DNA from: Sulfurimonas crateris
GTDB taxonomy: Bacteria; Campylobacterota; Campylobacteria; Campylobacterales; Sulfurimonadaceae
Direction of reading: 5' to 3'
DNA: 64,000 nt
Assembly: GCF_005217605.1 (NCBI RefSeq)
Contig: NZ_SZPX01000006.1
Span: forward strand, 124,001 to 188,000
The translations under genes and the position numbers were made by a program. Of the stretch, positions 1-8,680 are shown piece by piece. The notes under the pieces were generated by a model. It was not told the origin of the DNA. It saw only the letters and a list, made by a program, of their open reading frames with translations, and did not search any database. Numbering within the stretch: the stretch's first letter is position 1; every line of letters starts with the position of its first letter.

Positions 1-193
1 TCTCTGCCCTTGCAGGGTTTTTTGAGAAGTGCTCCGCGTATGAGACAAGCTTGTTTGTCTCTCCGCTCATTGCTGAAACGACAACAACTACATCGTTGCC
101 CGCTTTTTTTGTTTTTGCGACCCTGTTAGCCACATTTTGGATGCGATCTAAGTCGCCGACACTTGTTCCGCCGAATTTTTGAACTATTAACAT
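1..193 (-). CDS. lysC: Aspartate kinase (N-terminal part, runs off the window)
   Basis: Aspartokinase phosphorylates aspartate, the first step towards lysine, threonine, methionine and diaminopimelate in the cytoplasm. Read on the minus strand from the ATG at 193, the protein starts [18 protein letters not shown] and continues with a [15 protein letters not shown] segment. The KFGGTSVGD motif is the diagnostic N-terminal nucleotide/substrate-binding signature of aspartokinases. Only about 64 residues are present; the rest lies left of base 1. The start lies directly against the TAG stop of rppH, so both are probably one transcript (rppH first). Identity is certain at family level. Confidence 0.93.
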   Translation of the reverse strand, partial: MLIVQKFGGTSVGDLDRIQNVANRVAKTKKAGNDVVVVVSAMSGETNKLVSYAEHFSKNPARAE

Positions 194-664
194 CTACAAT
201 AATCCCTCTTTTTTGAAATAACTTATTACACTCTCATATACGTTCTTTTTAAAACTGGCACTCAAATTCAGAGCCTCATCTACGGTTACAAACTTATACT
301 CGCTAAACTCAGGCTCATCGGTATGAATATTAATAGCAGCATCCTCATGGAGTTTAACCAAAAAGTACTTCTGCTTTTGTCCGATAAAGGGTTTCATATT
401 CTCTGCGATTCTTGAAGGAAAATCGTAAGATATCCACTCCGGAAACTCGGCGATCACCTCTACCATATCCGTACCTATCTCTTCTAGAAGCTCGCGAAAA
501 AGTGCCTCTTGAACCTCTTCACCTTCATCTATTCCGCCTTGAGGAAACTGCCAGACATCAGCTAGATCATTTCTTTGCGCTAAGAATATCTCTTTTGTAT
601 GAGGATAACTGCTCGAGACGATTATCATCGCAACATTTGGGCGGTACAGATCTTTTTTGCTCAT
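194..664 (-). CDS. rppH: RNA pyrophosphohydrolase RppH (Nudix hydrolase)
   Basis: The 156-residue product is a Nudix hydrolase that removes pyrophosphate from the 5' triphosphate end of mRNA and so opens it to decay. The Nudix box is complete at about residues 43-65 (GGIDEGEE, then RELLEEIG), matching GX5EX7REUXEEXGU. The N-terminal YRPNVAMII and the LAQRNDLADVWQFPQGG stretch are typical of the RppH/NudH subfamily (NudA type in Helicobacter and Campylobacter). The length is normal. The gene directly precedes lysC, an arrangement seen in other Campylobacterota. A -10 box on the minus strand lies about 30 bp upstream of the ATG. Confidence 0.93.
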   Translation of the reverse strand: MSKKDLYRPNVAMIIVSSSYPHTKEIFLAQRNDLADVWQFPQGGIDEGEEVQEALFRELLEEIGTDMVEVIAEFPEWISYDFPSRIAENMKPFIGQKQKYFLVKLHEDAAINIHTDEPEFSEYKFVTVDEALNLSASFKKNVYESVISYFKKEGLL

Positions 665-692
665 TATTTCACTTGATTGTAATATTGTTGCG

Positions 693-698
693 ATTATA
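693..698 (-). promoter_or_regulatory. -10 box of the rppH-lysC transcript
   Basis: On the minus strand TATAAT is preceded by an A/T-rich stretch with no recognisable -35 hexamer, the usual form of sigma-70 promoters in Campylobacterota. It lies about 30 nt upstream of the rppH ATG. The call rests on the motif and position only. Confidence 0.6.
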
Positions 699-869
699 CA
701 AAATATGCCATTAAATTAAACTAATTTCATCAAAAAATTCAGTTTTGATTATTTTTAAAAACCCCCATAAAACAGGTAATAACATCACAAAAAAGTTTTA
801 TAAGTAACCTATGAAACTTTAACTTATTTATGTTATTATTGCGACAATTTCAGTATATAAAGGTAGACA

Positions 870-1253
870 ATGCAGGAGTACATCTTAAAAAATGATGATT
901 TTTTAGTCTCTCAGACAGATGCCAAGGGTATTATTATTTTTGCCAATGACGACTTTTGTAAAGTCGCAGGCTACACCATTGACGAGCTTGTCGGCAAGCC
1001 GCACAATGTCGTCCGCCACAAAGATATGCCAAAAGCCGCTTTTAAAGATCTCTGGGAGACGGTAAAGAGCGACAAGATTTGGACAGGTTATGTAAAAAAC
1101 AGCACAAAGGATGGAGGTTTTTACTGGGTTTTTGCCACAGTATATCCGATGTATGATACAACCAGAAAAGAGCAGACTTATCTCTCTTGCCGCAGAAAGC
1201 CATCAAGAGCAGAGATCGAAGAAGCTGAAGCTCTCTACAAAACATTAAGATAG
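870..1253 (+). CDS. PAS-domain sensor protein, CetB/Aer-like
   Basis: This 127-residue protein is a single PAS domain (about residues 8-118) with the Aer-type core: [20 protein letters not shown], then [18 protein letters not shown] and [17 protein letters not shown]. Such PAS proteins bind FAD or another redox cofactor and sense energy status. There is no membrane segment. Eleven bases downstream is a chemoreceptor that lacks its own sensory domain, so the pair resembles the bipartite CetB (PAS) and CetA (transducer) energy-taxis system of Campylobacter jejuni. A purine-rich ribosome site (AAGGTAG) precedes the ATG. Cofactor and signal are inferred, not visible. Confidence 0.85.
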   Translation: MQEYILKNDDFLVSQTDAKGIIIFANDDFCKVAGYTIDELVGKPHNVVRHKDMPKAAFKDLWETVKSDKIWTGYVKNSTKDGGFYWVFATVYPMYDTTRKEQTYLSCRRKPSRAEIEEAEALYKTLR

Positions 1254-1264
1254 GAAATTTTAAA

Positions 1265-2383
1265 ATGAATAATAACTTAAAGATCACGATCATCTCGATA
1301 GCTTTTATACTCCTAATTGGTTCTCTCTTTTTAACGGACTCAAATATCATCCAAGCATCTCTAGCAGTTGTCGCTTTTTTAGTAGTGATACTCTTTAATC
1401 TTCAAAAAAGCGGCGGTGAAGCCAAAGCTCTAAATCAAAAAAGATTAGAACTAATAGAGATGATGGAGTTTAAGAGAAACAAGATCAAAATAGATGAAAA
1501 CCCGACAGATGAAGCTGAAAAGAACTTCAACAAAATTGTGACAACATATCAAGCTTCAATGTTAAACGATACAAAAGTTGCAGGAGAGATGGTTCTTCTA
1601 ACCGACAAAGTAGCAAGAGGGCACTACTCATGCAGAATCTCATCTGATTCCAAAACGCCTTATGTTCACGTTCTTAGAAACTCCCTTAACAATATGCTCT
1701 CCTCTTCAGAGAGAAACCTCGACAATGCGATAGCTACGCTTCAAAAATTCTCAGAGGGCTCATTCACAACAAGAAGTAAAGTGGATGTAGAGGCTAAAAT
1801 GGCAGACCTTCTAAACAACATCAACTCTCTTGGAGATTCTCTTGAGAGCATGGAGAAGAAGAACAAAGAGAGCCAAAACACCATAGTAGAGTCATCAAAC
1901 AGACTAAATGAGACAATCTCTACTATCACAAACAGTACGATCAAAGATTTAAAAGAGATGATAAACTCTACCGTAGATAGAATTCACAACGTTGCTCACA
2001 AAGAGAACGATATGGTAGAGAACCTCCAAACTCTTGTAGCAAACGCGAACGAGACAAAGACAATTTTGGCAACAATCGGTGATATCGCTGAACAGACAAA
2101 CCTTCTAGCCCTTAATGCGGCTATTGAAGCGGCGCGTGCAGGTGAACACGGAAGAGGATTTGCGGTAGTCGCGGATGAAGTACGTAAACTTGCAGAGAGA
2201 ACCCAGAAAAGTCTTGCAGAGACATCTGCAACGACAAATGTTCTTATTCAATCTATCTCTGAGAGCTCTGATGCACTCAACAAAAACGCAAGCGAAGTAA
2301 ACGATATCTCAGGCGAAGTGAGTCTTATAAGCCACAAGATGGACGAGATCATAGATACGCTAAGCAACCTCTCTAAAAAATAG
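1265..2383 (+). CDS. Methyl-accepting chemotaxis protein without periplasmic sensor (CetA-like)
   Basis: The 372-residue protein has two closely spaced hydrophobic segments (about residues 5-22 and 28-46) and then a cytoplasmic HAMP-like and coiled-coil region ending in a classical MCP signalling hairpin ([20 protein letters not shown], then [18 protein letters not shown]). It relays signals to CheW and CheA. It lacks a periplasmic ligand domain, so it probably takes its input from the PAS protein encoded 11 bp upstream, as CetA does from CetB. No C-terminal CheR/CheB docking peptide is seen. The family is certain; the partner is an inference from gene context. Confidence 0.9.
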   Translation: MNNNLKITIISIAFILLIGSLFLTDSNIIQASLAVVAFLVVILFNLQKSGGEAKALNQKRLELIEMMEFKRNKIKIDENPTDEAEKNFNKIVTTYQASMLNDTKVAGEMVLLTDKVARGHYSCRISSDSKTPYVHVLRNSLNNMLSSSERNLDNAIATLQKFSEGSFTTRSKVDVEAKMADLLNNINSLGDSLESMEKKNKESQNTIVESSNRLNETISTITNSTIKDLKEMINSTVDRIHNVAHKENDMVENLQTLVANANETKTILATIGDIAEQTNLLALNAAIEAARAGEHGRGFAVVADEVRKLAERTQKSLAETSATTNVLIQSISESSDALNKNASEVNDISGEVSLISHKMDEIIDTLSNLSKK

Positions 2384-2397
2384 AGAGTTGCCTAAGC
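2359..2397. terminator. Bidirectional terminator between the MCP gene and the EAL pseudogene
   Basis: A stem formed by GCAACCTCTCTA and TAGAGAGTTGC (one bulged C) around an A5 loop, extended by a partial GCTAAG/CTAAGC match, straddles the MCP stop codon. Two convergent genes end here, so one hairpin can serve both. Confidence 0.6.
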
Positions 2398-2398
2398 T

Positions 2399-3569
2399 TT
2401 ACGCAAGTCCGTAAAATTTGGCATCTTTTGGCTCTCCGTGATAATAACCCTGAAAATAATCAACCCCCAACTCTTTTACGCAATCCGAGATCTCACTTGA
2501 ACTGACAAACTCGGCAATGCTCTTTATATTTATATTTTTTGCAAACTGTATCAGTCCCTGAACCATCAACCTTGCTTTCTCATCACTTAAAAGTTTTGTT
2601 ATAAGCATGCCGTCAATTTTTATAAAATCAATATTTAGCTTTATTAAATTTGTAAAATTTGAGTAGCCCGCTCCAAAGTCGTCTATAGATATCTTGCACC
2701 CATACTCTTTTATCATCAAAATAAAGTTCTCTACCACTTCATAGTCCTCTATCTCTTCGGTCTCGACTATCTCAAACGTCATTCTCTCGCCGCCGTACTT
2801 CTCTAGCCTGTTTTTGATATATTCAAGCATCGTCGGAGACTTTATATTCTCATAAGTCAAGTTCATGGAGAACTCTACATAAGTATTATCATATACGTTA
2901 AAGACCTTTTGCATCATCTGTCTGGTAAAGAACTCAAACGTCTTATCTTCGATCGCTATACTTAAAAAATCATAGGGCGGAACTACTCTGCCATCAGGAA
3001 GTTGAAGTCTTGCAAGTGCTTCATACTTCATAACAGAGCCGTCTTTTGCATCTATGATAGGCTGAAAATATGGAACTATATAACCGTTGTGAAGAGCATC
3101 TTTGTAGACCTGATATTTATCCAGAGTAGATTTTTTAAGAGTAGTACACTCCGGGGTCATTTCATAGACTTTGTATGGGAGTTTTGAGACCATCGCCTCC
3201 TGAAGTGCTACGTTGGCACTATGGTGCAGATGCTCTATACCGTAAGATATGCCCGCCGTAAAATCGGAGACTATTCTTGAACCGTCGCTGCTGGTATATG
3301 TAAAGCTCTCAATATTGTTAAAAATGTTTTATCGCTTCTATCTGGTTAATATGGAGTATAACAAGCATTGCCTCATCTTGAAGCAGAGATATCTCTCTCA
3401 TCAAAGATTCTCTATTTGGAAGGGCAGAAACCTCGTCTATCTCTATTTTTATCTCATTTTTGGAATTTAGGGCTCTCTCTAAAAAAGTTACTATTGAACT
3501 TCTTCTATCGTCGTCGCTATTCTCATAAAGATCTGCTATCTGAGTTAAATAATTCTCTAATTTTGCCAT
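2399..3569 (-). pseudogene. Decayed GGDEF-EAL protein (frameshift plus internal deletion)
   Basis: On the minus strand a protein begins at 3569 (MAKLENYLTQIADLYE), reaches a GGDEF-type start (VSALPNRESLMREI, then MLVILHINQIEAIKHF) and stops at about 3318. Removing one T from the T5 run there (AAACATTTTTAACAA) restores the frame, which then reads FTAGISYG and NVALQEAM, the end of a GGDEF domain, followed by a complete EAL domain (YEALARL, NLTYENI, IDDFGAGYSNF, IKIDG). Even with the frame restored, most of the diguanylate cyclase core, including the GGDEF motif, is missing. The EAL part (2399-3193) keeps its key motifs and could still be made from an internal ATG. The T run could also be a sequencing error, but the deletion argues for decay. 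Confidence 0.75.
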
Positions 3570-3674
3570 TTTTTAGATACTACCCATAGTTTTAATATAA
3601 AAAAAAATTATCTCACTTTAACGTAGAATGCTTTAATTTATATTAATTAAAATAGACTAAATAGAAAATATAGC

Positions 3675-3680
3675 TATAAT
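3675..3680 (+). promoter_or_regulatory. -10 box of hemW
   Basis: TATAAT in an A/T-rich region 26 bp upstream of the TTG start of hemW, with AGGAGAG as ribosome site just before the start. No -35 box is visible. Confidence 0.55.
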
Positions 3681-3706
3681 TCACTCCATAAACTAGGAGA
3701 GACTAT

Positions 3707-4759
3707 TTGCTGCTTTACATACATATTCCCTTTTGCGACTCAAAGTGCCACTACTGTGCATTTAACTCTTACGTTGACAAGTTTCATTTAAAAGAGGAGT
3801 ATATGCAAGCACTTTGTAAGCAGCTTAGGTTTGAGCTAAAGAGATTTAGTGCAGCGCCAAAATCTATAGAGTCTCTCTTTATCGGCGGCGGTACACCATC
3901 TACCGTAACGCCTAAACTCTACGAGAGACTCTTTGAGATGTTAAAACCTTATCTGGGCGAAAATATAGAGATAACAAGCGAGGCAAATCCAAACAGCGCA
4001 ACAGATGAGTGGCTAAGAGGTATGCAAAAACTCGGTGTCAACAGGATCAGCTTTGGCGTGCAGAGTTTTGATGATGTAAAATTAAAACTGCTAAACCGCG
4101 CACACACCTCTACTCAGGCAAAAGAGGCTATATTGAACGCAAAAAAGGCAGGGTTTGAAAATATTTCTCTTGACCTCATCTACGCAACATTTGGAGATAC
4201 TAAGGAGCTTTTAGAAAATGATCTGGAAATTGCCTTCTCGCTCCCCATAAACCATTTAAGCGCTTACGCACTCACCATCGAAGAGGGAACTCCTTTTGAG
4301 AAAAAACCGCAGATGTCAAAAGAGAGACTAAAGCTTACCTCTTGGTTTTTCAAGAAAATCACAGACTTTGGCTTTGAGCAGTATGAGATAAGCAACTTCG
4401 GCAGATACAAAAGCAGCCACAACCTCGGATACTGGCACTATAAAGATTACATAGGGCTTGGAAGCGGCGCTGTGGGAAAGCTAGATATGCAAAGATACTA
4501 TCCTACGGCAGATATTGAGGCGTACATAAAAAACCCTCTGGATATAAGAGTAGAAGAGTTGGATGCAGATGATAAAAAGACAGAACAGCTGTTTTTAGGT
4601 TTTCGCTCATCTCTCGGAGTCGCAAAAAATATCTTGAATCAGGATGAACTAAAGAGAGCCATGCTCTTGGTTGAAGAGAATAAATTAATAATTAAAGATG
4701 ATACTTTTTATAACAAAGAGTATCTTTTGGCAGATGAGATCGCTCTGTTTATATCGTAG
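3707..4759 (+). CDS. hemW: Radical SAM protein HemW (coproporphyrinogen III oxidase-like)
   Basis: The 350-residue protein belongs to the HemN/HemW radical SAM family. Cysteines 10, 14 and 17 (CDSKCHYC) bind the 4Fe-4S cluster. The following AFNS, without the extra cysteine of true HemN, and the length point to HemW, a heme-binding or heme-trafficking protein rather than the oxygen-independent coproporphyrinogen oxidase. Other family motifs are FIGGGTPS, ITSEANP, RISFGVQSF, DLIYATFGDT and the HNLGYWHYKDYIGLG segment. The start codon is TTG, chosen because AGGAGAG sits at the right distance and the protein begins MLLYIHIPFC, the conserved family start. Confidence 0.9.
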   Translation: MLLYIHIPFCDSKCHYCAFNSYVDKFHLKEEYMQALCKQLRFELKRFSAAPKSIESLFIGGGTPSTVTPKLYERLFEMLKPYLGENIEITSEANPNSATDEWLRGMQKLGVNRISFGVQSFDDVKLKLLNRAHTSTQAKEAILNAKKAGFENISLDLIYATFGDTKELLENDLEIAFSLPINHLSAYALTIEEGTPFEKKPQMSKERLKLTSWFFKKITDFGFEQYEISNFGRYKSSHNLGYWHYKDYIGLGSGAVGKLDMQRYYPTADIEAYIKNPLDIRVEELDADDKKTEQLFLGFRSSLGVAKNILNQDELKRAMLLVEENKLIIKDDTFYNKEYLLADEIALFIS

Positions 4760-4812
4760 TTTAATTATTCTTTAGATAAAATCATCACCTTATATAATTT
4801 TGAGGATTTTTT

Positions 4813-5232
4813 ATGTTTGGTATGGGTTTTACTGAGATACTTATTATCGCCGTCATCGCCATCCTGTTCCTTGGTCCCGACAAGCTTCCAAGTACTATGG
4901 TAGAGATAGCTAAATTTTTTAGAAATGCAAAAAACACTATTGGTAGCATGAAAGAGTCTTTTGAAGATGAGCTCAATGTAAAAAGCATGAAAGATGAAGC
5001 ACTTGCTTACAAAAAAGAGCTTCAAAATGCTTCTAGCCAAGTAAAAGATGCGACCGATATTAAAAAAATGGCAGCAAAGCTGACAACTCTAGAAGATGAC
5101 AACATTGGAGATGGCGGCCTGTTTGACAAACCAAAAGATGAGAGTGCGCCTAAAGCTCAAGAGGTCACTTTTGCCAAGAAAAAAAACAACCAGACAACAG
5201 ATAAAATAGAAGAAGATAGCAAAAATGTTTGA
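4813..5232 (+). CDS. tatB: Twin-arginine translocase subunit TatB
   Basis: A 139-residue membrane protein that works with TatC as receptor for folded proteins with twin-arginine signal peptides. The N-terminal 20 residues form one transmembrane helix (MGFTEILIIAVIAILFLGPD) with the conserved glutamate and the GPDKLP hinge, followed by a long amphipathic helix and a charged low-complexity tail. The length and glutamate favour TatB over TatA. The gene overlaps tatC by 8 bp, which suggests translational coupling. Confidence 0.9.
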   Translation: MFGMGFTEILIIAVIAILFLGPDKLPSTMVEIAKFFRNAKNTIGSMKESFEDELNVKSMKDEALAYKKELQNASSQVKDATDIKKMAAKLTTLEDDNIGDGGLFDKPKDESAPKAQEVTFAKKKNNQTTDKIEEDSKNV

Positions 5233-6037
5233 TGAGATAAAACCGCACTTAGTAGAACTTAGAAAAAGGCTTGGGATCTCGGTCGCCTCATTGGTGGTTA
5301 TGTTTTTTATAATGTTTTACTTTCATGAGCCTATCTTGGCTTGGATAGTAGAACCTCTAAATGTAGCACTTATTGAGGTCGGTAAAAAATCTCTGCATGC
5401 AGCTGACGGTATGGTCACTACAAATCAAGTCGGAGGGGCGTTCTTTGTGGCGCTAAAGGTCTCATTCTTTGCCGCAATAATCGGTGCGCTTCCGATAATT
5501 CTTTCACAGATATGGGCATTTGTCGCTCCTGCACTATACGCAAACGAGAAAAAGATGGTTCTTCCTTTTATACTCGGTGGAACGACCATGTTTGGCGTGG
5601 GAGTTTTGTTTGCCTACTACATAGTCACACCGTTTGGTTTTGATTTTCTCATAACATTTGGTAGTTTTAAATTTACTCCTCTTATAAACATCGAGGATTA
5701 CGTAGGCTTCTTTACAAAGATTATGTTTGGTTTTGGTATAGCTTTTGAACTTCCTGTTTTTGCATACTTTTTGGCACTTCTTGGAATGGTTGATGACAGA
5801 CAGATGAGAGAGTTTTTCAAGTATGCTGTTATTCTAATCTTTGTAGTTGCGGCGCTTCTAACTCCTCCTGACGTTTTAACACAGCTTCTTATGGCAGGTC
5901 CTCTTGTTATTCTTTACGGAGTTTCTATCTTGATAGTTAGAATGGTAAATCCTGCTCCTCCGCTTGAAGAAGAGGAAGATGATGAAGATGTAGATCTGCT
6001 TGAAGAGATTAAAGCGATAAACAAAGACAGTGAGTAA
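5225..6037 (+). CDS. tatC: Twin-arginine translocase subunit TatC
   Basis: The 270-residue polytopic membrane protein has the six predicted helices of TatC and family motifs near the N terminus (HLVELRKRLG), the loop AFVAPALYANEK, and FGFGIAFELPVFAYFLALLGMV. It forms the signal-peptide receptor complex with TatB in the inner membrane. The C terminus is acidic (EEEEDDEDVDLLEE). It overlaps tatB upstream and queA downstream by 8 bp each, so the three genes are one operon. Confidence 0.95.
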   Translation: MFDEIKPHLVELRKRLGISVASLVVMFFIMFYFHEPILAWIVEPLNVALIEVGKKSLHAADGMVTTNQVGGAFFVALKVSFFAAIIGALPIILSQIWAFVAPALYANEKKMVLPFILGGTTMFGVGVLFAYYIVTPFGFDFLITFGSFKFTPLINIEDYVGFFTKIMFGFGIAFELPVFAYFLALLGMVDDRQMREFFKYAVILIFVVAALLTPPDVLTQLLMAGPLVILYGVSILIVRMVNPAPPLEEEEDDEDVDLLEEIKAINKDSE

Positions 6038-7055
6038 TAAAGAACTTCTAACCTCAAGCTATGACTTTGCTCTTCCAAAAGAGCTCATAGCGACCCACCC
6101 AGCAAACCCCAGAGACAGCGCAAAACTTCTTGTTTATAACAGAGCCACAGGCGAGGTCTCTCATCTAAAATTCTCAGATCTTGAGACTCTTATACCAAAA
6201 GATTGCGCACTTATTTTTAACGACACAAAAGTGATAAAAGCAAGGCTTTTCGGCAAAAAAGAGAGCGGGGGTAAAATAGAGCTTCTTATAAACAGAGCCC
6301 TGAATGCTCACGATGTAAATGTCTACATAAGAGGCAAAGTGAAAATTGGTACTGAGATTTTCTTTGCCAATGATTTAGTAGCTATTGTAAAAGAGCTGCA
6401 TGAAGACGGAAGCAGAGTTGTGAATTTTTACCAAAACGCAACTGCTCTTCGTTTTGAAGAGCTTCTTCCGATCATAGATAAAATAGGTCACATCCCTCTG
6501 CCGCCCTACATCCAAAGAGAGGACAACAAAGAGGATGAGAGCGAGTACCAAAGCGTATTTGCAAAAGAGGAGGGTGCAGTTGCCGCTCCCACGGCATCCC
6601 TGCACTTTACAAAAGAGCAGCATGAGAGAGTATGTAAAAATTTTGCTCACGCCTACGTTACTCTGCATGTGGGAAGCGGAACATTTAAGCCGGTTGAGTG
6701 TGAAACTATAACAGAGCACCCTATGCACTCTGAGTATTACGCCATCTCAGACGCGGCAAAAAAACTTTTGGATTCCGATATAAAGATACTTAGCATCGGA
6801 ACAACCTCTACTAGAACCATAGAGTTCTATGCAAGAAGCGAAAAACAAAGAGGCGAAGCAAACCTCTTTTTGCACCCAAATAACAAGCCTCTAAGAGTCG
6901 ATCATCTGCTTACAAACTTTCATCTGCCCAAATCGACTCTACTTATGCTTGTAGCCTCTTTTACAGGCTTAGAAAAGGCGCAAGAGCTCTACAAAACAGC
7001 CATCGAGGAGAAGTATAGATTCTACTCCTACGGCGACGCTATGCTTATCCTTTAA
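6030..7055 (+). CDS. queA: tRNA preQ1(34) S-adenosylmethionine ribosyltransferase-isomerase QueA
   Basis: The enzyme transfers and isomerises the ribosyl part of SAM onto preQ1 in tRNA to give epoxyqueuosine at the wobble position. The 341-residue protein carries the family motifs YDFALPKELIATHPANPRD, LIFNDTKVIKARLFG, GHIPLPPYIQRED, the GAVAAPTASLHF loop, HVGSGTFKPV and TNFHLPKSTLLMLV. The start is GTG at 6030, inside the end of tatC. This start is supported by the normal N terminus and the 8-bp overlap. Confidence 0.95.
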   Translation: MSNKELLTSSYDFALPKELIATHPANPRDSAKLLVYNRATGEVSHLKFSDLETLIPKDCALIFNDTKVIKARLFGKKESGGKIELLINRALNAHDVNVYIRGKVKIGTEIFFANDLVAIVKELHEDGSRVVNFYQNATALRFEELLPIIDKIGHIPLPPYIQREDNKEDESEYQSVFAKEEGAVAAPTASLHFTKEQHERVCKNFAHAYVTLHVGSGTFKPVECETITEHPMHSEYYAISDAAKKLLDSDIKILSIGTTSTRTIEFYARSEKQRGEANLFLHPNNKPLRVDHLLTNFHLPKSTLLMLVASFTGLEKAQELYKTAIEEKYRFYSYGDAMLIL

Positions 7056-7119
7056 TAACTCTCAAACAGGCTCAAGTGTGACAATACCTGTTCTACCTTA
7101 TGATTGTGTTTTCTCGTAC

Positions 7120-7758
7120 TTATTCATAATCGCACACCTCGTTGTTGTCGTTACACGGCTGAGTATATTTATTGCTCAGTGCATCTGCCAAATTATCTGA
7201 TACAAACCTCCAGTTTATAAGTTTGTACCAATTTTCAAGATAACCCGGTCTTGCATTGCGATAATCTATGTAGTATGCATGTTCCCAAACATCACATGCC
7301 AAAAGTGCTACTTTATTGTGTGCTAATGGATTGTCGGCGTTGGAGAGAGCCTCTATTGAGAGCTTATTATCTTTGTCTAAAACAAGCCAAATCCAGCCTG
7401 AACCAAAAAAGGTAGCCGCTTTATCCAAGAACAGTTTCTTAAACTCATCCATTGAACCGAAATCTCTCTCGATCATATCCGATAGCTCCACCGAGGGGCT
7501 GGATGAAGTATTGGTGAGTCCATGCCAGTAAAAATCGTGATTATAGACCTGTGCCGCGTTGTTGAAAATTCCGCCTTGCGAATTTTTTATTATATACTCC
7601 AGCGGCTTTTCTTCAAACTCACTCTCTTGTATAAGAGCATTTAGTTTATTTACATAAGCCGCATGATGTTTACCGTAGTGGTAGCTTATAGTTTCCGATG
7701 ATATATATGGTTCGAGTGCAGTATCTTCATAAGGCAGCTTCATCAATTCAAACTTCAT
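7120..7758 (-). CDS. sodB: Superoxide dismutase (Fe type)
   Basis: This 212-residue cytoplasmic enzyme dismutates superoxide. Metal ligands are visible: His in SYHYGKHHAAYV, His in NHDFYWHGL, and Asp/His in LLACDVWEHAYYIDY. GGIFNNAAQVYNHDFYW is the usual signature of the iron form. The C-terminal tail carries two extra cysteines (QPCNDNNEVCDYE) not needed for catalysis. A good ribosome site (AGGAG) precedes the ATG. It converges with queA. A weak AACAGG/CCTGTT repeat lies in the 64-bp gap between them. Confidence 0.95.
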   Translation of the reverse strand: MKFELMKLPYEDTALEPYISSETISYHYGKHHAAYVNKLNALIQESEFEEKPLEYIIKNSQGGIFNNAAQVYNHDFYWHGLTNTSSSPSVELSDMIERDFGSMDEFKKLFLDKAATFFGSGWIWLVLDKDNKLSIEALSNADNPLAHNKVALLACDVWEHAYYIDYRNARPGYLENWYKLINWRFVSDNLADALSNKYTQPCNDNNEVCDYE

Positions 7759-7902
7759 TTTAAACTCCTTTAGCTCATTAGTTTCTTGTACGACACTATC
7801 TTAAAAAAAATAATATATTGCTAATAATGCAAGATTAATAAATAACTTTAACTTATAAAATAGTTTGAAATTTTGAAGTGCGGGAGTGATTGATTTAGAT
7901 AT

Positions 7903-8679
7903 TTAGATAATTTGAAGCTTTCCATTCTTTATACTGATCTCCCCGCTTAACTCATACTCAAAAACCTTTGCACCAAATTTTGCCATGGCTTCATCATAAG
8001 TCGGGTTAGTTTTGCAAAACTCTATAAAAGGATCCTCTATTATCTCTTGCAAACTCTCTGATGCGCAAAACTTTGCCACAAATGCATCTATGTCATATAT
8101 CGCCTCAGCTTTTGCCTCTGAGAGAAGCCTGTTTGTTCCGCCGCTCTCTCCAATACGATGGGGCAGTACAAATATCTTTTTGCCCATCTTTATGGCAAAC
8201 TCTACGCTTCTCATGGTTCCACTATCTGGCTCTGCCTCTGCAACGATAAGAACCTCTCCAAGAGCTACGACAAGCTCGTTTCTAACGACAAAGCTCCAAG
8301 GTGTAGCTCTGAAACCTGCTTCAAACTGAGAGAGCAGAAGCCCATTTTTTTCTATCTCGTTTAATAGATTTTTATTGACCGCAGGGTAACGCAGATCTAT
8401 ACCGCAAGGCAGTACCGCAATAGTGTTCGCACTTCCTGCACCAGTGTGCGCAGTTGCATCGATGCCCATCGCCCCTCCGCTTACAATACAGACACCATGT
8501 TTTGCCAAAGATGATGATAGTTTTTGAACACATTCACGGGAGTATTTTGTAGGTTTTCTGCTTCCGACAATTGAGACCTTCACTCTTTTTAAAAGCTCTA
8601 GGTCTCCGTCGTAATGAAGCTCTTTTGGATAGCTCTTCATAGATGATAGTTCAGGAACCATATCTTGAACTATGCTCAT
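7903..8679 (-). CDS. dprA: DNA processing protein DprA
   Basis: DprA binds incoming single-stranded DNA and loads RecA during natural transformation. The 258-residue protein is almost only the Rossmann-like core, as is usual in Helicobacter and Campylobacter. Motifs are VSIVGSRKPTKYS, CIVSGGAMGIDATAHTGA, TIAVLPCGIDLRYPAVN and VVAEAEPDSGTMRSVEFA. The start lies 1 bp after the stop of the upstream deacetylase gene, so the two are co-transcribed. Confidence 0.93.
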   Translation of the reverse strand: MSIVQDMVPELSSMKSYPKELHYDGDLELLKRVKVSIVGSRKPTKYSRECVQKLSSSLAKHGVCIVSGGAMGIDATAHTGAGSANTIAVLPCGIDLRYPAVNKNLLNEIEKNGLLLSQFEAGFRATPWSFVVRNELVVALGEVLIVAEAEPDSGTMRSVEFAIKMGKKIFVLPHRIGESGGTNRLLSEAKAEAIYDIDAFVAKFCASESLQEIIEDPFIEFCKTNPTYDEAMAKFGAKVFEYELSGEISIKNGKLQII

Positions 8680-8680
8680 A

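Noticed and set aside
7056..7119. AACAGG/CCTGTT inverted repeat between queA and sodB
   Set aside because: The stem is short with a loop of 16 bases and no T run; too weak for a terminator call.
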